9,247 bases of DNA from UMGS1124 sp045541255 (GCA_045541255.1 JAZQIU010000008.1:1-9247); one strand, 5' to 3'; numbered from the stretch's first letter, positions 1 through 6,418 are shown. A program made the numbers and translations. The notes: generated from the sequence alone by a model not told the origin.

Positions 1-1
1 T

Positions 2-178
2 TTGTTGAAGTCTGCTAATGAGTTACTTCAAAATTCTTTTCAGAGAGATTTCACTTTGAGATGTCCTAATCCTATCGATATTGATGAAAAGAAATCCGAT
101 GTTACAATCAATTTATTAGAGAAAGTCAAAGCAAAAAGGAAAGAATTAAATGACCTCAAAAAAGAAGGCGATAGCTAA
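2..178 (+). CDS. C-terminal fragment of an unrecognised protein
   Basis: An open frame runs from the window edge to a TAA at 176-178 and gives 58 residues, so the start lies outside the window. The last 25 residues are rich in Lys and Glu (LLEKVKAKRKELNDLKKEG) and probably form a short amphipathic or coiled helix. The stop overlaps the next start (TAATG), which indicates translational coupling with the gene at 178 and membership of the same operon. The codon usage and the absence of other frames support real coding. No family is recognisable, and it does not share the C-terminal motif of the three downstream paralogues. Confidence 0.7.
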   Translation: MLKSANELLQNSFQRDFTLRCPNPIDIDEKKSDVTINLLEKVKAKRKELNDLKKEGDS

Positions 179-1146
179 TGACTACTTATGACAAATTAGA
201 AAAAGAAAGAATCGAGAAAATCAAAAGTTTAAGTCCTAAAGAATTAGAAGGATATACTGATAATATAACTAAAAAACTTTATGAGAATATCTTTTCAGGC
301 GATGTCGATAATGCAAATTTCTTTACTAATAAATTAATAGAGTTATTGAATCTATCTGATAATGAATCCAATTTATATAATTACTCATTAGATAGTCGAT
401 TGCATATAACTGAAAATAAACTGCTTGAAAAATGGCTTGAAGATATTATTATGCAAGTATATTCCAATTCTAAGCTATTAGGATTTGCTAATCTCATATT
501 GAATAGTGAATGTCATCTATTATCTTCGACTTTGTTATGTTATTATCATAACTATGTCAAGACTGCACCTTTTGAGGTCGAATCTTTACTCATTGAATTA
601 GAATTAAATTATGGATTCGATAATGAAGATTTTAAGGATTATGCGATGTCTCATTTTGAAACTAATAATGAAATGTTAATGAATAGCTTAGATGACATGA
701 TTTCACATTCTAAAAAGTCCATTCTATTAATTATTGAGATGGTGGATGCTTTGATTGATGATGATATTGAAAATACTAAGGAATCTTTAAATGAGATGAT
801 TGAAGATTTCAAGAGAAATAAAGATGACATTATTAAAAAAAGTGAGAAAAGTAAGCTATTTAAATCTTTAAAGGATGGAAAACTTTTTGATATGAATATT
901 GCTTTGATAGACATTTATAAAATGTTTGATATGATATGTGAGATGTATCTTGAATTAAAGCAAAAAGCATTAGACTTAGTTAATTCCGATGATGGATTTG
1001 CTAAATTCAAAGAATGGGAGTATAATTCATCATGTGAAAAATTAGGTGAAATTCCATATTCTAAAGAAGAGTTTATTGCAATGAGACCTTCTTATGATGT
1101 GAGAAATTGTAAATTCAAGGAGTCTACTTATTGGAAGGATGAATAA
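178..1146 (+). CDS. Hypothetical helical protein, paralogue 1 of a tandem triplet
   Basis: This encodes 322 residues and no known family is recognised. It is related to the genes at 1279 and 2262. The shared N-terminal motif is LEKERIEKIKSL, followed by a helix ending KKLYENI. A middle motif reads YGFDNEDFKDY (YDFRNEDFDKY in the third copy). The C-terminal motif is DGFAKFKEWEYN, then MRPSYDVRN. The rest is Leu, Ile, Glu, Asp and Lys rich and predicted almost entirely alpha-helical. There is no signal peptide or membrane segment, so it is probably cytosolic. The start is fixed by the TAATG overlap with the upstream gene; AAGGCGAT six bases before ATG is an imperfect ribosome binding site. A structural, scaffold or nucleic-acid role cannot be told apart. 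Confidence 0.85.
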   Translation: MTTYDKLEKERIEKIKSLSPKELEGYTDNITKKLYENIFSGDVDNANFFTNKLIELLNLSDNESNLYNYSLDSRLHITENKLLEKWLEDIIMQVYSNSKLLGFANLILNSECHLLSSTLLCYYHNYVKTAPFEVESLLIELELNYGFDNEDFKDYAMSHFETNNEMLMNSLDDMISHSKKSILLIIEMVDALIDDDIENTKESLNEMIEDFKRNKDDIIKKSEKSKLFKSLKDGKLFDMNIALIDIYKMFDMICEMYLELKQKALDLVNSDDGFAKFKEWEYNSSCEKLGEIPYSKEEFIAMRPSYDVRNCKFKESTYWKDE

Positions 1147-1162
1147 TTTAGGATGCTAAATG

Positions 1163-1241
1163 TGAAGGATGTGATTTTCCTGAAGGAGTTTTATATCTAA
1201 TTGCTTCAGGTGAGAGAAATCTCTCTTAATCCAATCCTTCA
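1163..1241 (+). promoter_or_regulatory. Three-stem inverted-repeat element before paralogue 2 (RNA switch or operator)
   Basis: Three nested or adjacent stems fill 79 bases. P1 pairs TGAAGGAT (1163-1170) with ATCCTTCA (1234-1241), then after a 2x2 internal loop GATT (1173-1176) with AATC (1228-1231). P2 pairs CCTGAAG (1179-1185) with CTTCAGG (1204-1210). P3 pairs GAGAG (1212-1216) with CTCTC (1221-1225) around AAAT. Only two, one and two bases join the stems, which is the geometry of a three-way junction. The P2 loop holds a TATA-like TTTTATAT (1189-1196). An operator clasping a promoter is therefore an alternative to an RNA fold. It ends 37 bases before the ATG at 1279. Confidence 0.5.
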
Positions 1242-1264
1242 TATATGTAGACAATTAAATTTTT

Positions 1265-1272
1265 AGGTGGAT
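1265..1272 (+). promoter_or_regulatory. Ribosome binding site that fixes the start at 1279
   Basis: AGGTGGAT lies six bases before ATG 1279. An in-frame GTG at 1267 would add four residues (MDIY), but it sits inside this site, so it cannot be the start. The ATG start also places the INQLERER motif at the same distance from the N-terminus as in the third paralogue. Confidence 0.85.
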
Positions 1273-1278
1273 ATTTAT

Positions 1279-2265
1279 ATGAATCAAACAATTAATCAAT
1301 TAGAAAGAGAGAGAAAAGAAAAGATAAGGAATCTCAATCCTGAAGAGACTGAAGCATATATCGATAGCTTAAATAATAAGATTTATACTGCTTTAGCAGA
1401 TAATGACTATGACAAACAAAATTATTATAATGATAAGTTAGTTGAAGCAGGTCTTATCTTAAAAGAGAGATATTCAAATATTCCTATGGTGGTAAGTGTA
1501 TCAAAAATATCATATCTAAGTGCCGATTTGCTATGTGAGAGAATTAATTCAAGGATTGGAAGTTATATTGCGATTTCAGACTTCATCCATAATTTTAATT
1601 ATCATTTATTCATGTTAAAGTGTCATCTTGAAGAGATATTGCATATCTATTATTTTCATTGCTTTAATCATATCGGTTGTAGTGTAACCGATGCGATACA
1701 TAATGATTTATGGGAAAAATTGGATGAAGATACATTTATGAAAGTAACTGAAAATCATGATTTCTATAGAGATGACTTTTATCATAAAATGCTTTTAGAG
1801 TCTTTTGATAGAGTTATTGAAGATATGAGAGATGATTTTCTTAGAATCTTTGAGATATGTGATAATTACCTTTTTTTAAGTGATAATTTGCCTGATAGGA
1901 TTGAATCTGCTAAAGAGAATTTTGAAAGTGAGAAAGAGTATATTTTCAAAAATATTAAAGATAAACATATCAAAATCTTAAAAGAGAGAGGTTATCTTGA
2001 TTTATTACTCAAAGAGATTGAAACTATGTCTTTTTGTCTTAAAGTGATTGATAGTTACAAAGACTTAAAAAAAGACATCTTAGAATTGATTGATGGCGAT
2101 TCTTTTGAATTATTTAAGTCTTTGCAATATGATATTAATAAGAAACATTTTGATAGCTTCACTTCCGATAAAGAGTCCTATATCAAATCCAAACCTTCAT
2201 ATAATATAAGAAATCTCAAATTAGAATTACCTTCCTATTATTCAAGATTAGGTGATGATGAATGA
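1279..2265 (+). CDS. Hypothetical helical protein, paralogue 2 of a tandem triplet
   Basis: This encodes 328 residues from ATG 1279. It begins MNQTINQLERERKEKIRNL, aligning with paralogue 3 (MNKKINQLEKERIDKIKGL) and paralogue 1. The next helix (YIDSLNNKIY) is shared with paralogue 3 (YINSLNKKMF). The C-terminus carries SFELFKSLQYD and then KPSYNIRNLKL, the family's end motif. The middle has a cluster of aromatic, His and Cys residues (HIYYFHCFNHIGC) that is less marked in the other copies. No export or membrane signal is visible. It is separated from paralogue 1 by 132 bases that contain the three-stem element, and it overlaps paralogue 3 by four bases (ATGA). Copies 2 and 3 are therefore coupled, while copy 2 may have its own control. 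Confidence 0.85.
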   Translation: MNQTINQLERERKEKIRNLNPEETEAYIDSLNNKIYTALADNDYDKQNYYNDKLVEAGLILKERYSNIPMVVSVSKISYLSADLLCERINSRIGSYIAISDFIHNFNYHLFMLKCHLEEILHIYYFHCFNHIGCSVTDAIHNDLWEKLDEDTFMKVTENHDFYRDDFYHKMLLESFDRVIEDMRDDFLRIFEICDNYLFLSDNLPDRIESAKENFESEKEYIFKNIKDKHIKILKERGYLDLLLKEIETMSFCLKVIDSYKDLKKDILELIDGDSFELFKSLQYDINKKHFDSFTSDKESYIKSKPSYNIRNLKLELPSYYSRLGDDE

Positions 2266-3158
2266 ATAAAAAAATAAATCAATTAGAGAAAGAGAGGATT
2301 GATAAGATTAAAGGTTTGAAACTTCCTGAAATCAAATCATATATCAATAGCTTAAATAAAAAGATGTTTCTCTCAAATGAGAATGAGGATATTGATTTCT
2401 ATAGTGATAAGATTGTAGAGACTTTTGATTTGATTGATAAGGATTATCTAATGGAAGCATATCATGAATATATTATTTCTCAGGTGGATTTATTATCATT
2501 GGACTCATTAAAGCAATCTTTAAGATTAAAATTGTCTAAGGTTTATTATGCTAATGAGGTATTTCATAATGGATATGTGTCTCTTATAACTGAATTTGAA
2601 TCCTTACAATCATTATTTAGGATATATTATATGTGTTATGTCCGACAATCAAATGAATTTAGTCATATATTGGAAGCATTGGATGAAGAGTATGATTTCA
2701 GGAATGAGGACTTTGATAAATATCTTGAGAGTTATCACCTGAAAAATAATCATCATTTGACTAATGAGTTTGACTTAAGTATTTATCGATTGATTATCTC
2801 ATTGGAATTTGTCATCGAGTCTTTAGAGAGATTTGAAGATATATATGATGATAAATTTATTGAATCGGAAATAATGGATGCAAAATATAAAATAGAGAGT
2901 AATCAAGATAATAAAGAGTATATTGATTTATTGTATATCTATATGAAGCTAATTGAATGTTTGAAAAGAGAGAAAGATGCTTATCTTGAGATTAAAGGCG
3001 AGGTCTTAGAGTTTCTTTCAAAAGAGGATGGATTCATTGAAGAGAAAGAGAAATATTATAATCAATATAGTTTTATGAAAGACTCTTCCGACAAAGAAAC
3101 AATCCTGAAGTCCAATCCTTTTTATAATTTTGAAGATAGGCGATTATCGAGAGAATGA
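2262..3158 (+). CDS. Hypothetical helical protein, paralogue 3 of a tandem triplet
   Basis: This encodes 298 residues, the shortest of the triplet. ATG 2262 overlaps the stop of paralogue 2 as ATGA, and AGGTGATGATG, ending just before it inside the upstream gene, serves as the ribosome binding site. It shares the N-terminal LEKERIDKIKGL motif, FRNEDFDKY in the middle and EDGFIEEKEKYYN near the end. The family's terminal motif has drifted to NPFYNFEDRRL, so RPSY and VRN are not kept. The divergence among the three copies is large (mainly motif-level identity), which suggests old duplication and separate roles rather than recent amplification. Its function is unknown. Confidence 0.85.
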   Translation: MNKKINQLEKERIDKIKGLKLPEIKSYINSLNKKMFLSNENEDIDFYSDKIVETFDLIDKDYLMEAYHEYIISQVDLLSLDSLKQSLRLKLSKVYYANEVFHNGYVSLITEFESLQSLFRIYYMCYVRQSNEFSHILEALDEEYDFRNEDFDKYLESYHLKNNHHLTNEFDLSIYRLIISLEFVIESLERFEDIYDDKFIESEIMDAKYKIESNQDNKEYIDLLYIYMKLIECLKREKDAYLEIKGEVLEFLSKEDGFIEEKEKYYNQYSFMKDSSDKETILKSNPFYNFEDRRLSRE

Positions 3159-3210
3159 TTATTCTTATAAGATAGTAGTATAATATTAATGATTAGGTGA
3201 TGAAGGTGCA

Positions 3211-4056
3211 TTATCTTTTATTGTTATTTGCATTAGCTTCATCGATTAAATTAAATTCGACATCAATTGCATCTTCATCTACTATCTTTTGATTAAATTG
3301 CCTCATTTCTCTTAAAATCTCTTTGTCTCTATTCCTGAATTTATCAAGTCTTCCTAATTTCTCAAGATTATCAATTTGCCTCAAATTATTGTTACTATCA
3401 ATAGTCCTCAATCTAAGGCAATTGCTTCGCATCTCATTTATCTTCTTTTCATGGTCTGAAAGCTTCATATGATACTCTTCATCGTAGATAGTGAGATTGT
3501 TAATCTCTTGATGATGCTTATCTTTGATGTCGGATATTTCCTGCTTTAATGAGTCGATTTCTTTTTGAAGGTCTTTGTTAGATTGGATATATTCATCTTT
3601 TAATTCGAGGACTTCCTTCTTATTTGCCTCACTTTGAGATAATAACTCTTTGTTTAATACATCGATTTTATTAGAATATTCATCATCTTTAGACTTGAGG
3701 TCTTCCTGATGCTTCTTATCTATATCAAGTAACTCATTAGAATGTGCCTCTTTTAGTTTTTTATTTTCAAGAGTTAATTCATCGATTTTCTCATAAAGTG
3801 ATGATGTAGAATCCTTATTTGTTTGAGTCTTTTTATCGAGTTTGCCTTCAAGGTCTTTCACCTTATTTTGAAGATTAGTATTTTCCTGAAGGATATTGTC
3901 AAAGTCATCTTCATAGCAGACTATGACATCGCAGACATTATCTTCAAATTTACTTTCATCAATATTTTCATCATTTTTGCCTATGGATATTGAGTAACCT
4001 TTCAATGATTTATCTTTATAGAAATTTTTTCTCATTTGTCTCTTGAAATATTTCAT
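3211..4056 (-). CDS. Long coiled-coil protein of unknown function
   Basis: This encodes 281 residues on the minus strand. The first 20 residues are very basic (MKYFKRQMRKNFYKDKSLKG) and could bind nucleic acid or a membrane surface. Residues of about 50 to 215 form an almost continuous heptad-like coiled coil rich in Lys, Glu, Asp, Leu and Gln (for example ELTLENKKLKEAHSNELLDI). A short Arg-rich stretch (MRSNCLRLRTID) and an acidic tail follow. The start is the last of three successive ATGs: AAGGTGAT lies four bases before it, while the earlier ATGs and the upstream TTG and GTG overlap that site. The gene is convergent with the paralogue triplet, with 52 bases between stops. Coiled coils mimic many families, so a structural, partition or tail-fibre role cannot be chosen. 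Confidence 0.8.
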   Translation of the reverse strand: MKYFKRQMRKNFYKDKSLKGYSISIGKNDENIDESKFEDNVCDVIVCYEDDFDNILQENTNLQNKVKDLEGKLDKKTQTNKDSTSSLYEKIDELTLENKKLKEAHSNELLDIDKKHQEDLKSKDDEYSNKIDVLNKELLSQSEANKKEVLELKDEYIQSNKDLQKEIDSLKQEISDIKDKHHQEINNLTIYDEEYHMKLSDHEKKINEMRSNCLRLRTIDSNNNLRQIDNLEKLGRLDKFRNRDKEILREMRQFNQKIVDEDAIDVEFNLIDEANANNNKR

Positions 4057-4155
4057 CATCATCACCTTCAATAACTATTTATGATAGTCATAAGTATAAT
4101 ATTTTATTGAAGGAAATTGAATTCATCATCCTCAAGTGAGAAAAATTTTCTCTTG

Positions 4156-4547
4156 CAATTGCATTCAATGTCGATGTGAAACAAAAAAGAATGCTTCTTT
4201 TCCTTAAAAAAATTGAAAATCGCATATCGTTTAAAAATTGCCTTCATTAAATTGCATGATATTTTTAATTTAATCAAAGTTAGTTATGTAGGTAGTCGAA
4301 TAATTAGTCAATTAGTTAATTTAATTAATCTACCTTTCAAACTGAAAGTGCTTATTTGGGACATCTATATGTCTGAAAAATCGATGTTTCTACACTCAAA
4401 TAGAGCATTCTCCTTCCTTTTTGAGAGAGCAATTCGACCTTCAAAAATGACATATATTTTTTACTTGAATTCAATTGCATTCAATAATTTCATCACCTGA
4501 TGATGAAGATGATTGACAAAAAAATTTCTCTTTCAATTGCATTCAAT
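4156..4547 (+). repeat. Three spaced copies of a 14-bp repeat, CAATTGCATTCAAT
   Basis: Exact copies lie at 4156-4169, 4472-4485 and 4534-4547. A degraded fourth is at 4576-4588 (CAATTTCATTCAT). The copies at 4156 and 4534 also share a preceding pyrimidine tract resembling TTTCTCTT. A fifth, exact copy in reverse orientation lies at 6146. Spacing is irregular (316 and 62 bases between starts), so this is not a CRISPR array. A binding site for a regulator is the simplest reading. Confidence 0.7.
4185..4201. other. Perfect 7-bp hairpin
   Basis: AAAAGAA, loop TGC, TTCTTTT. It lies 16 bases after the first 14-bp repeat copy. It could act as a weak terminator, but no transcript is evident. Confidence 0.4.
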
Positions 4548-5023
4548 ATTGACATCATCAAAAAAATATGGAATTCAATTTCATTCATCGGAAAATTTTT
4601 TTGAAAATAAGGACTTGAGATATTAATGACTTCAGGTGATAAGACCTACTATATTTCTCAAAGTCATTTCCTGATGATGTCTTACAAAAATATATCGCAT
4701 CTGAAAATATTGATATTTATCTTCCATTTAGTTTAAATCTAATGTTATGGTCTTGATTTGATAAAATACTCATTTTCCGAGCTTTGCAGCGATAACAAAT
4801 CTGAGAAAGATATGAAGTCCATTTCCTTAAATTACATCGGAAAAGACTTGATTCATTAATTAATTAATTGATTAATTGCTTGATTGCTTATTGAAAAGAA
4901 TTGCATAAATCAATCGAGACATCTATATCAAATAGCTATTTTCTATTGATTTCTCAAAGTCTTATCGTTAATGTTAATGATTGATAGAGTAAATGATTGA
5001 CTTTGAAGGTCTTGTCATATAAT

Positions 5024-5053
5024 ATCCTTCAGATGTCTCATATCTGATAGGAT
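5024..5053. other. Strong 11-bp hairpin with one bulge
   Basis: ATCCT (5024-5028) pairs with AGGAT (5049-5053), and TCAGAT (5029-5034) with ATCTGA (5042-5047). T5048 is bulged and there is a seven-base loop. It sits 40 bases upstream of the three-part operator. It could end transcription or be part of a non-coding RNA. Confidence 0.5.
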
Positions 5054-5093
5054 TTGCGAGATAAAAAGAGAGAATGAATATCACTTTTCAATT

Positions 5094-5125
5094 AGGTAAC
5101 CTTGAAGGTTACTTGAAGTAACCTT
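5094..5125 (+). promoter_or_regulatory. Three-part operator with 11-bp phasing before the DUF2958-like operon
   Basis: Three 10-bp sites start at 5094, 5105 and 5116, exactly 11 bp apart and separated by single G residues: AGGTAACCTT, AAGGTTACTT and AAGTAACCTT. Site 2 is the exact reverse complement of site 3, and site 1 differs from site 3 by one base. The orientation therefore alternates. The last site runs into the TATA box (TTTAAATA), so a protein bound here would block or recruit TBP and TFB. One helical turn per site puts all sites on one DNA face, as RHH dimers or other cooperative regulators require. Confidence 0.75.
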
Positions 5126-5131
5126 TAAATA
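5124..5131 (+). promoter_or_regulatory. Archaeal TATA box for the operon at 5172
   Basis: TTTAAATA lies about 45 bases before the ATG at 5172, which places transcription start near 5153 and leaves a short leader. It abuts the three-part operator. Confidence 0.6.
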
Positions 5132-5171
5132 TCAATTATGAGATAATATCAATTAAAGGAAGTGAATTATC

Positions 5172-5465
5172 ATGAGTATTTTCAAAGAAAAAGGAATCGA
5201 ATTGCCTTCAGTCGAGAAAGTAGATAATGAGATTAATCCATTAGCTATTGCACATTTTAGTAATAATAAATGGGATTGGTTTGTCTTAGGTGGAAAAGAA
5301 TTGCCTGATGATGATTATTATCTATTTGGATTAGTCAATGGATATGAGAAAGAATTAGGATTTTTCACATTAAAAGAAATTATAAGTCATGGTGCAATCT
5401 TTGATGATGAATTCAATCCTATAGGAGTCTTTGATATATACGAGGACTTTGATTTGAGATATTAA
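5172..5465 (+). CDS. DUF2958-like small protein
   Basis: This encodes 97 residues. The order ELPSVEKVDNEINPLAIAHF, then W(D)WFVLGG, then YYLFGLVNGYEKELGFFTLKEI matches the pattern I know for DUF2958: an aromatic W-W-Y/F strand, then FGLV-G-E-ELG-F-L-E. DUF2958 proteins are about 100 residues, of unknown function, and common on plasmids and conjugative elements, so length and context agree. The start is ATG 5172, with GGAAGTGA eight bases before it, a weaker site than most here. The RHH gene follows after 20 bases and is cotranscribed. Expression is probably controlled by the three-part operator. The family assignment is from pattern memory and not from a search. Confidence 0.75.
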   Translation: MSIFKEKGIELPSVEKVDNEINPLAIAHFSNNKWDWFVLGGKELPDDDYYLFGLVNGYEKELGFFTLKEIISHGAIFDDEFNPIGVFDIYEDFDLRY

Positions 5466-5485
5466 TGATTCGAGGTGATTAAGCT

Positions 5486-5890
5486 ATGACTTTTAAACAA
5501 ATAAAAATCGATGATGAAGTAGTGAATGAATTAGATTCATTGAAGTTTAAAAATGAGAGTTACAATATCTTAATCAAAAGACTATTAAAAGAATTGGACT
5601 CTCTCAAAGCAGATAAAGAGATGTTAATGAAGATAGTGATGAAGACTGAGGATAGCATCGCATTTCCAAATATTAATCATAGTGTATTTTTTGCGATTAG
5701 TCAGGTTATCAAAGATGACTTCTATTCCGATGATGAAAAATTAGGATACTTGAAAATTTATTTGAAACCTTCACTTGAGGATGATTCCGATGCAGTATTA
5801 TCAATGATAGACTCAATTAAAAATGACTATGATATTGATAGTCCAATTTTAAATGAGGTTACATCATGGATTAAAGAGTCTTATCAATGA
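5486..5890 (+). CDS. Protein with antitoxin-like ribbon-helix-helix N-terminus
   Basis: This encodes 134 residues. Residues 2 to 37 read as strand FKQIKID, helix DEVVNELDSLK, turn FKNES, helix YNILIKRLLKEL. This resembles the short archaeal VapB or DUF7557 antitoxin type of RHH fold. Residues 38 to 134 form an acidic helical extension of unknown role, which could bind a partner protein or mediate oligomerisation. GAGGTGAT precedes the ATG by seven bases. It lies second in the operon after the DUF2958-like gene, and no PIN or RelE-type toxin is beside it. It is a good candidate to bind the operator at 5094 and autoregulate, but that is inference. Confidence 0.8.
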   Translation: MTFKQIKIDDEVVNELDSLKFKNESYNILIKRLLKELDSLKADKEMLMKIVMKTEDSIAFPNINHSVFFAISQVIKDDFYSDDEKLGYLKIYLKPSLEDDSDAVLSMIDSIKNDYDIDSPILNEVTSWIKESYQ

Positions 5891-6029
5891 TTGACTTCTT
5901 ATCTCATGGTGAATCTATCTAAAGTAATAAACTTATATTCTTTTCTCTATATTTTTATAAAGAAAAGGTGAATGTCTCTCACCTGAATCTCACCGATAAT
6001 TTTTATTAATAATTAAAGTGATATTGTTA

Positions 6030-6119
6030 ATTGCAGATGCTATTCAGTAAGTGAAACATATGAAGTTAATTTCAAAAGTCTAAAAAAAAAGATTTAGTAT
6101 ATCGGATAGTGTCTGCAAT
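6030..6119 (+). ncRNA. Candidate structured RNA with a 16-bp closing stem
   Basis: Bases 6030-6045 (ATTGCAGATGCTATTC) pair with 6104-6119 in reverse over 16 consecutive positions: 13 Watson-Crick pairs and 3 G-U pairs. All three non-Watson-Crick positions are G-U on the plus strand and would be A-C on the minus strand, so plus-strand RNA is favoured. The 58-base interior can form two short hairpins, TGAAA/TTTCA and CTAAA/TTTAG. No known RNA family is recognised. Confidence 0.4.
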
Positions 6120-6126
6120 AATTCCT

Positions 6127-6143
6127 TCAGGAAACATTCCTGA
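6127..6143. other. Perfect 7-bp hairpin
   Basis: TCAGGAA, loop ACA, TTCCTGA. It follows the long stem ending at 6119 by seven bases and precedes the reversed 14-bp repeat by two. It may be the end of the same RNA. Confidence 0.45.
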
Positions 6144-6145
6144 GA

Positions 6146-6159
6146 ATTGAATGCAATTG
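6146..6159 (-). repeat. Reverse-orientation copy of the 14-bp repeat
   Basis: ATTGAATGCAATTG is the exact reverse complement of the repeat in 4156-4547, about 1.6 kb away. It is followed by AAAGAAAG, which matches the pyrimidine tract flanking two of the other copies. Confidence 0.65.
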
Positions 6160-6309
6160 AAAGAAAGTCCTCATGACTAACTTATTTTATGATAAATTAC
6201 TTGCATCTAAAAAGACTCTTTTATCTACATTTGAGAAAGAAACAATCTTATTTTTAACATTGAGTATAATTTACTTGATGACTTGATGAATCTGAAGATG
6301 TTTGTTAAT

Positions 6310-6359
6310 GTTAAAGTGATAATCCTTGATTGAGGATTGATTTAAAAATGGTCTTTAAC
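6310..6359. other. Nested hairpin
   Basis: GTTAAAG (6310-6316) pairs with CTTTAAC (6353-6359), enclosing AATCCT (6321-6326) paired with AGGATT (6333-6338). It lies just before the palindrome-controlled promoter at 6389. Confidence 0.4.
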
Positions 6360-6388
6360 CTGAAAGGAATGAGAGATGCTTTGAGAAT

Positions 6389-6410
6389 AATATTGCAATA
6401 TTGCAATATT
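6389..6410. promoter_or_regulatory. Perfect 22-bp palindromic operator
   Basis: The sequence is two overlapping copies of ATATTGCAATAT and reads the same on both strands over all 22 bases. Its right end touches the TATA box at 6410-6418. A bound repressor would therefore cover the BRE and TATA region. The CopG-size RHH protein encoded 57 bases further on is the obvious candidate for autoregulation. Confidence 0.75.
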
Positions 6411-6418
6411 TTATATAT
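6410..6418 (+). promoter_or_regulatory. Archaeal TATA box for the small RHH gene
   Basis: TTTATATAT lies about 50 bases before ATG 6467, predicting transcription start near 6440 and a leader of about 27 bases. Confidence 0.65.

Larger units (their letters stand above)
4072..5093. other. Gene-poor kilobase with repeats and stem-loops
   Basis: No frame here has both a start and a ribosome binding site. It holds three copies of a 14-bp repeat (4156-4547) and several stems. Examples are CTTTCA/TGAAAG at 4334-4348 and a 9-bp stem with one bulge pairing 4612-4620 with 4656-4665. TTTTCCGA (4773-4780) can pair with TCGGAAAA (4837-4844), which can instead join a 10-bp stem with 4815-4826. Two copies of a 13-base direct repeat (ATTTCTCAAAGTC) sit at 4653-4665 and 4949-4961. 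A degenerate TTAATTAATTGATTAATTGC tract lies near 4855-4890. Such content fits non-coding RNA, an origin, or decayed DNA. In sequence this AT-rich, many short stems could arise by chance. Confidence 0.55.
5891..6388. other. Non-coding, structured half kilobase
   Basis: No gene with a ribosome binding site is found. From left to right the stretch holds a T-rich region near 5951-5957 that may end the upstream operon and a hairpin at 5966-5984 (AGGTGA, seven-base loop, TCACCT). These are followed by the long stem at 6030-6119, a hairpin at 6127-6143, the reversed 14-bp repeat at 6146, and a nested hairpin at 6310-6359. A TATA-like stretch near 5947-5960 could start a non-coding RNA. Confidence 0.5.

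Noticed and set aside
651..914. 87-residue minus-strand open frame
   Set aside because: It lies fully inside paralogue 1, is Ser, Ile and Phe rich as expected for the antisense of helical coding sequence, and has no start signals.
3200..3289. Short plus-strand frame MKVHYLLLLFALAS resembling a signal peptide
   Set aside because: It is antisense to the end of the coiled-coil gene and AGGTG directly abuts the ATG with no spacing. The hydrophobic run is the complement of Asn/Lys/Ala codons.
4213..4500. 95-residue plus-strand open frame
   Set aside because: It starts with TTG with no ribosome binding site, spans a 14-bp repeat copy and several hairpins, and its product has no domain-like pattern. 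It is treated as chance in AT-rich DNA.
4156..4547. CRISPR array
   Set aside because: The repeats are only 14 bp, the spacing is irregular (316 and 62 bp), and no cas gene is present.
4670..4715. C/D box small RNA
   Set aside because: TGATGA and CTGA are present once, but the second C' and D pair is missing.
4626..4736. 36-residue frame starting MTSGDKTYY, with text similar to the junction at 5453-5486
   Set aside because: TTGAGATATTAATGA plus AGGTGAT resembles the stop and ribosome binding site region after the DUF2958-like gene, so it could be a decayed copy. The similarity stops there and no upstream or downstream gene homology follows.
6173..6286. 37-residue frame MTNLFYDKLLASKKTLLSTF...
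   Set aside because: The composition is protein-like and it could be a gene remnant, but there is no ribosome binding site, no promoter placed for it and no recognisable family.
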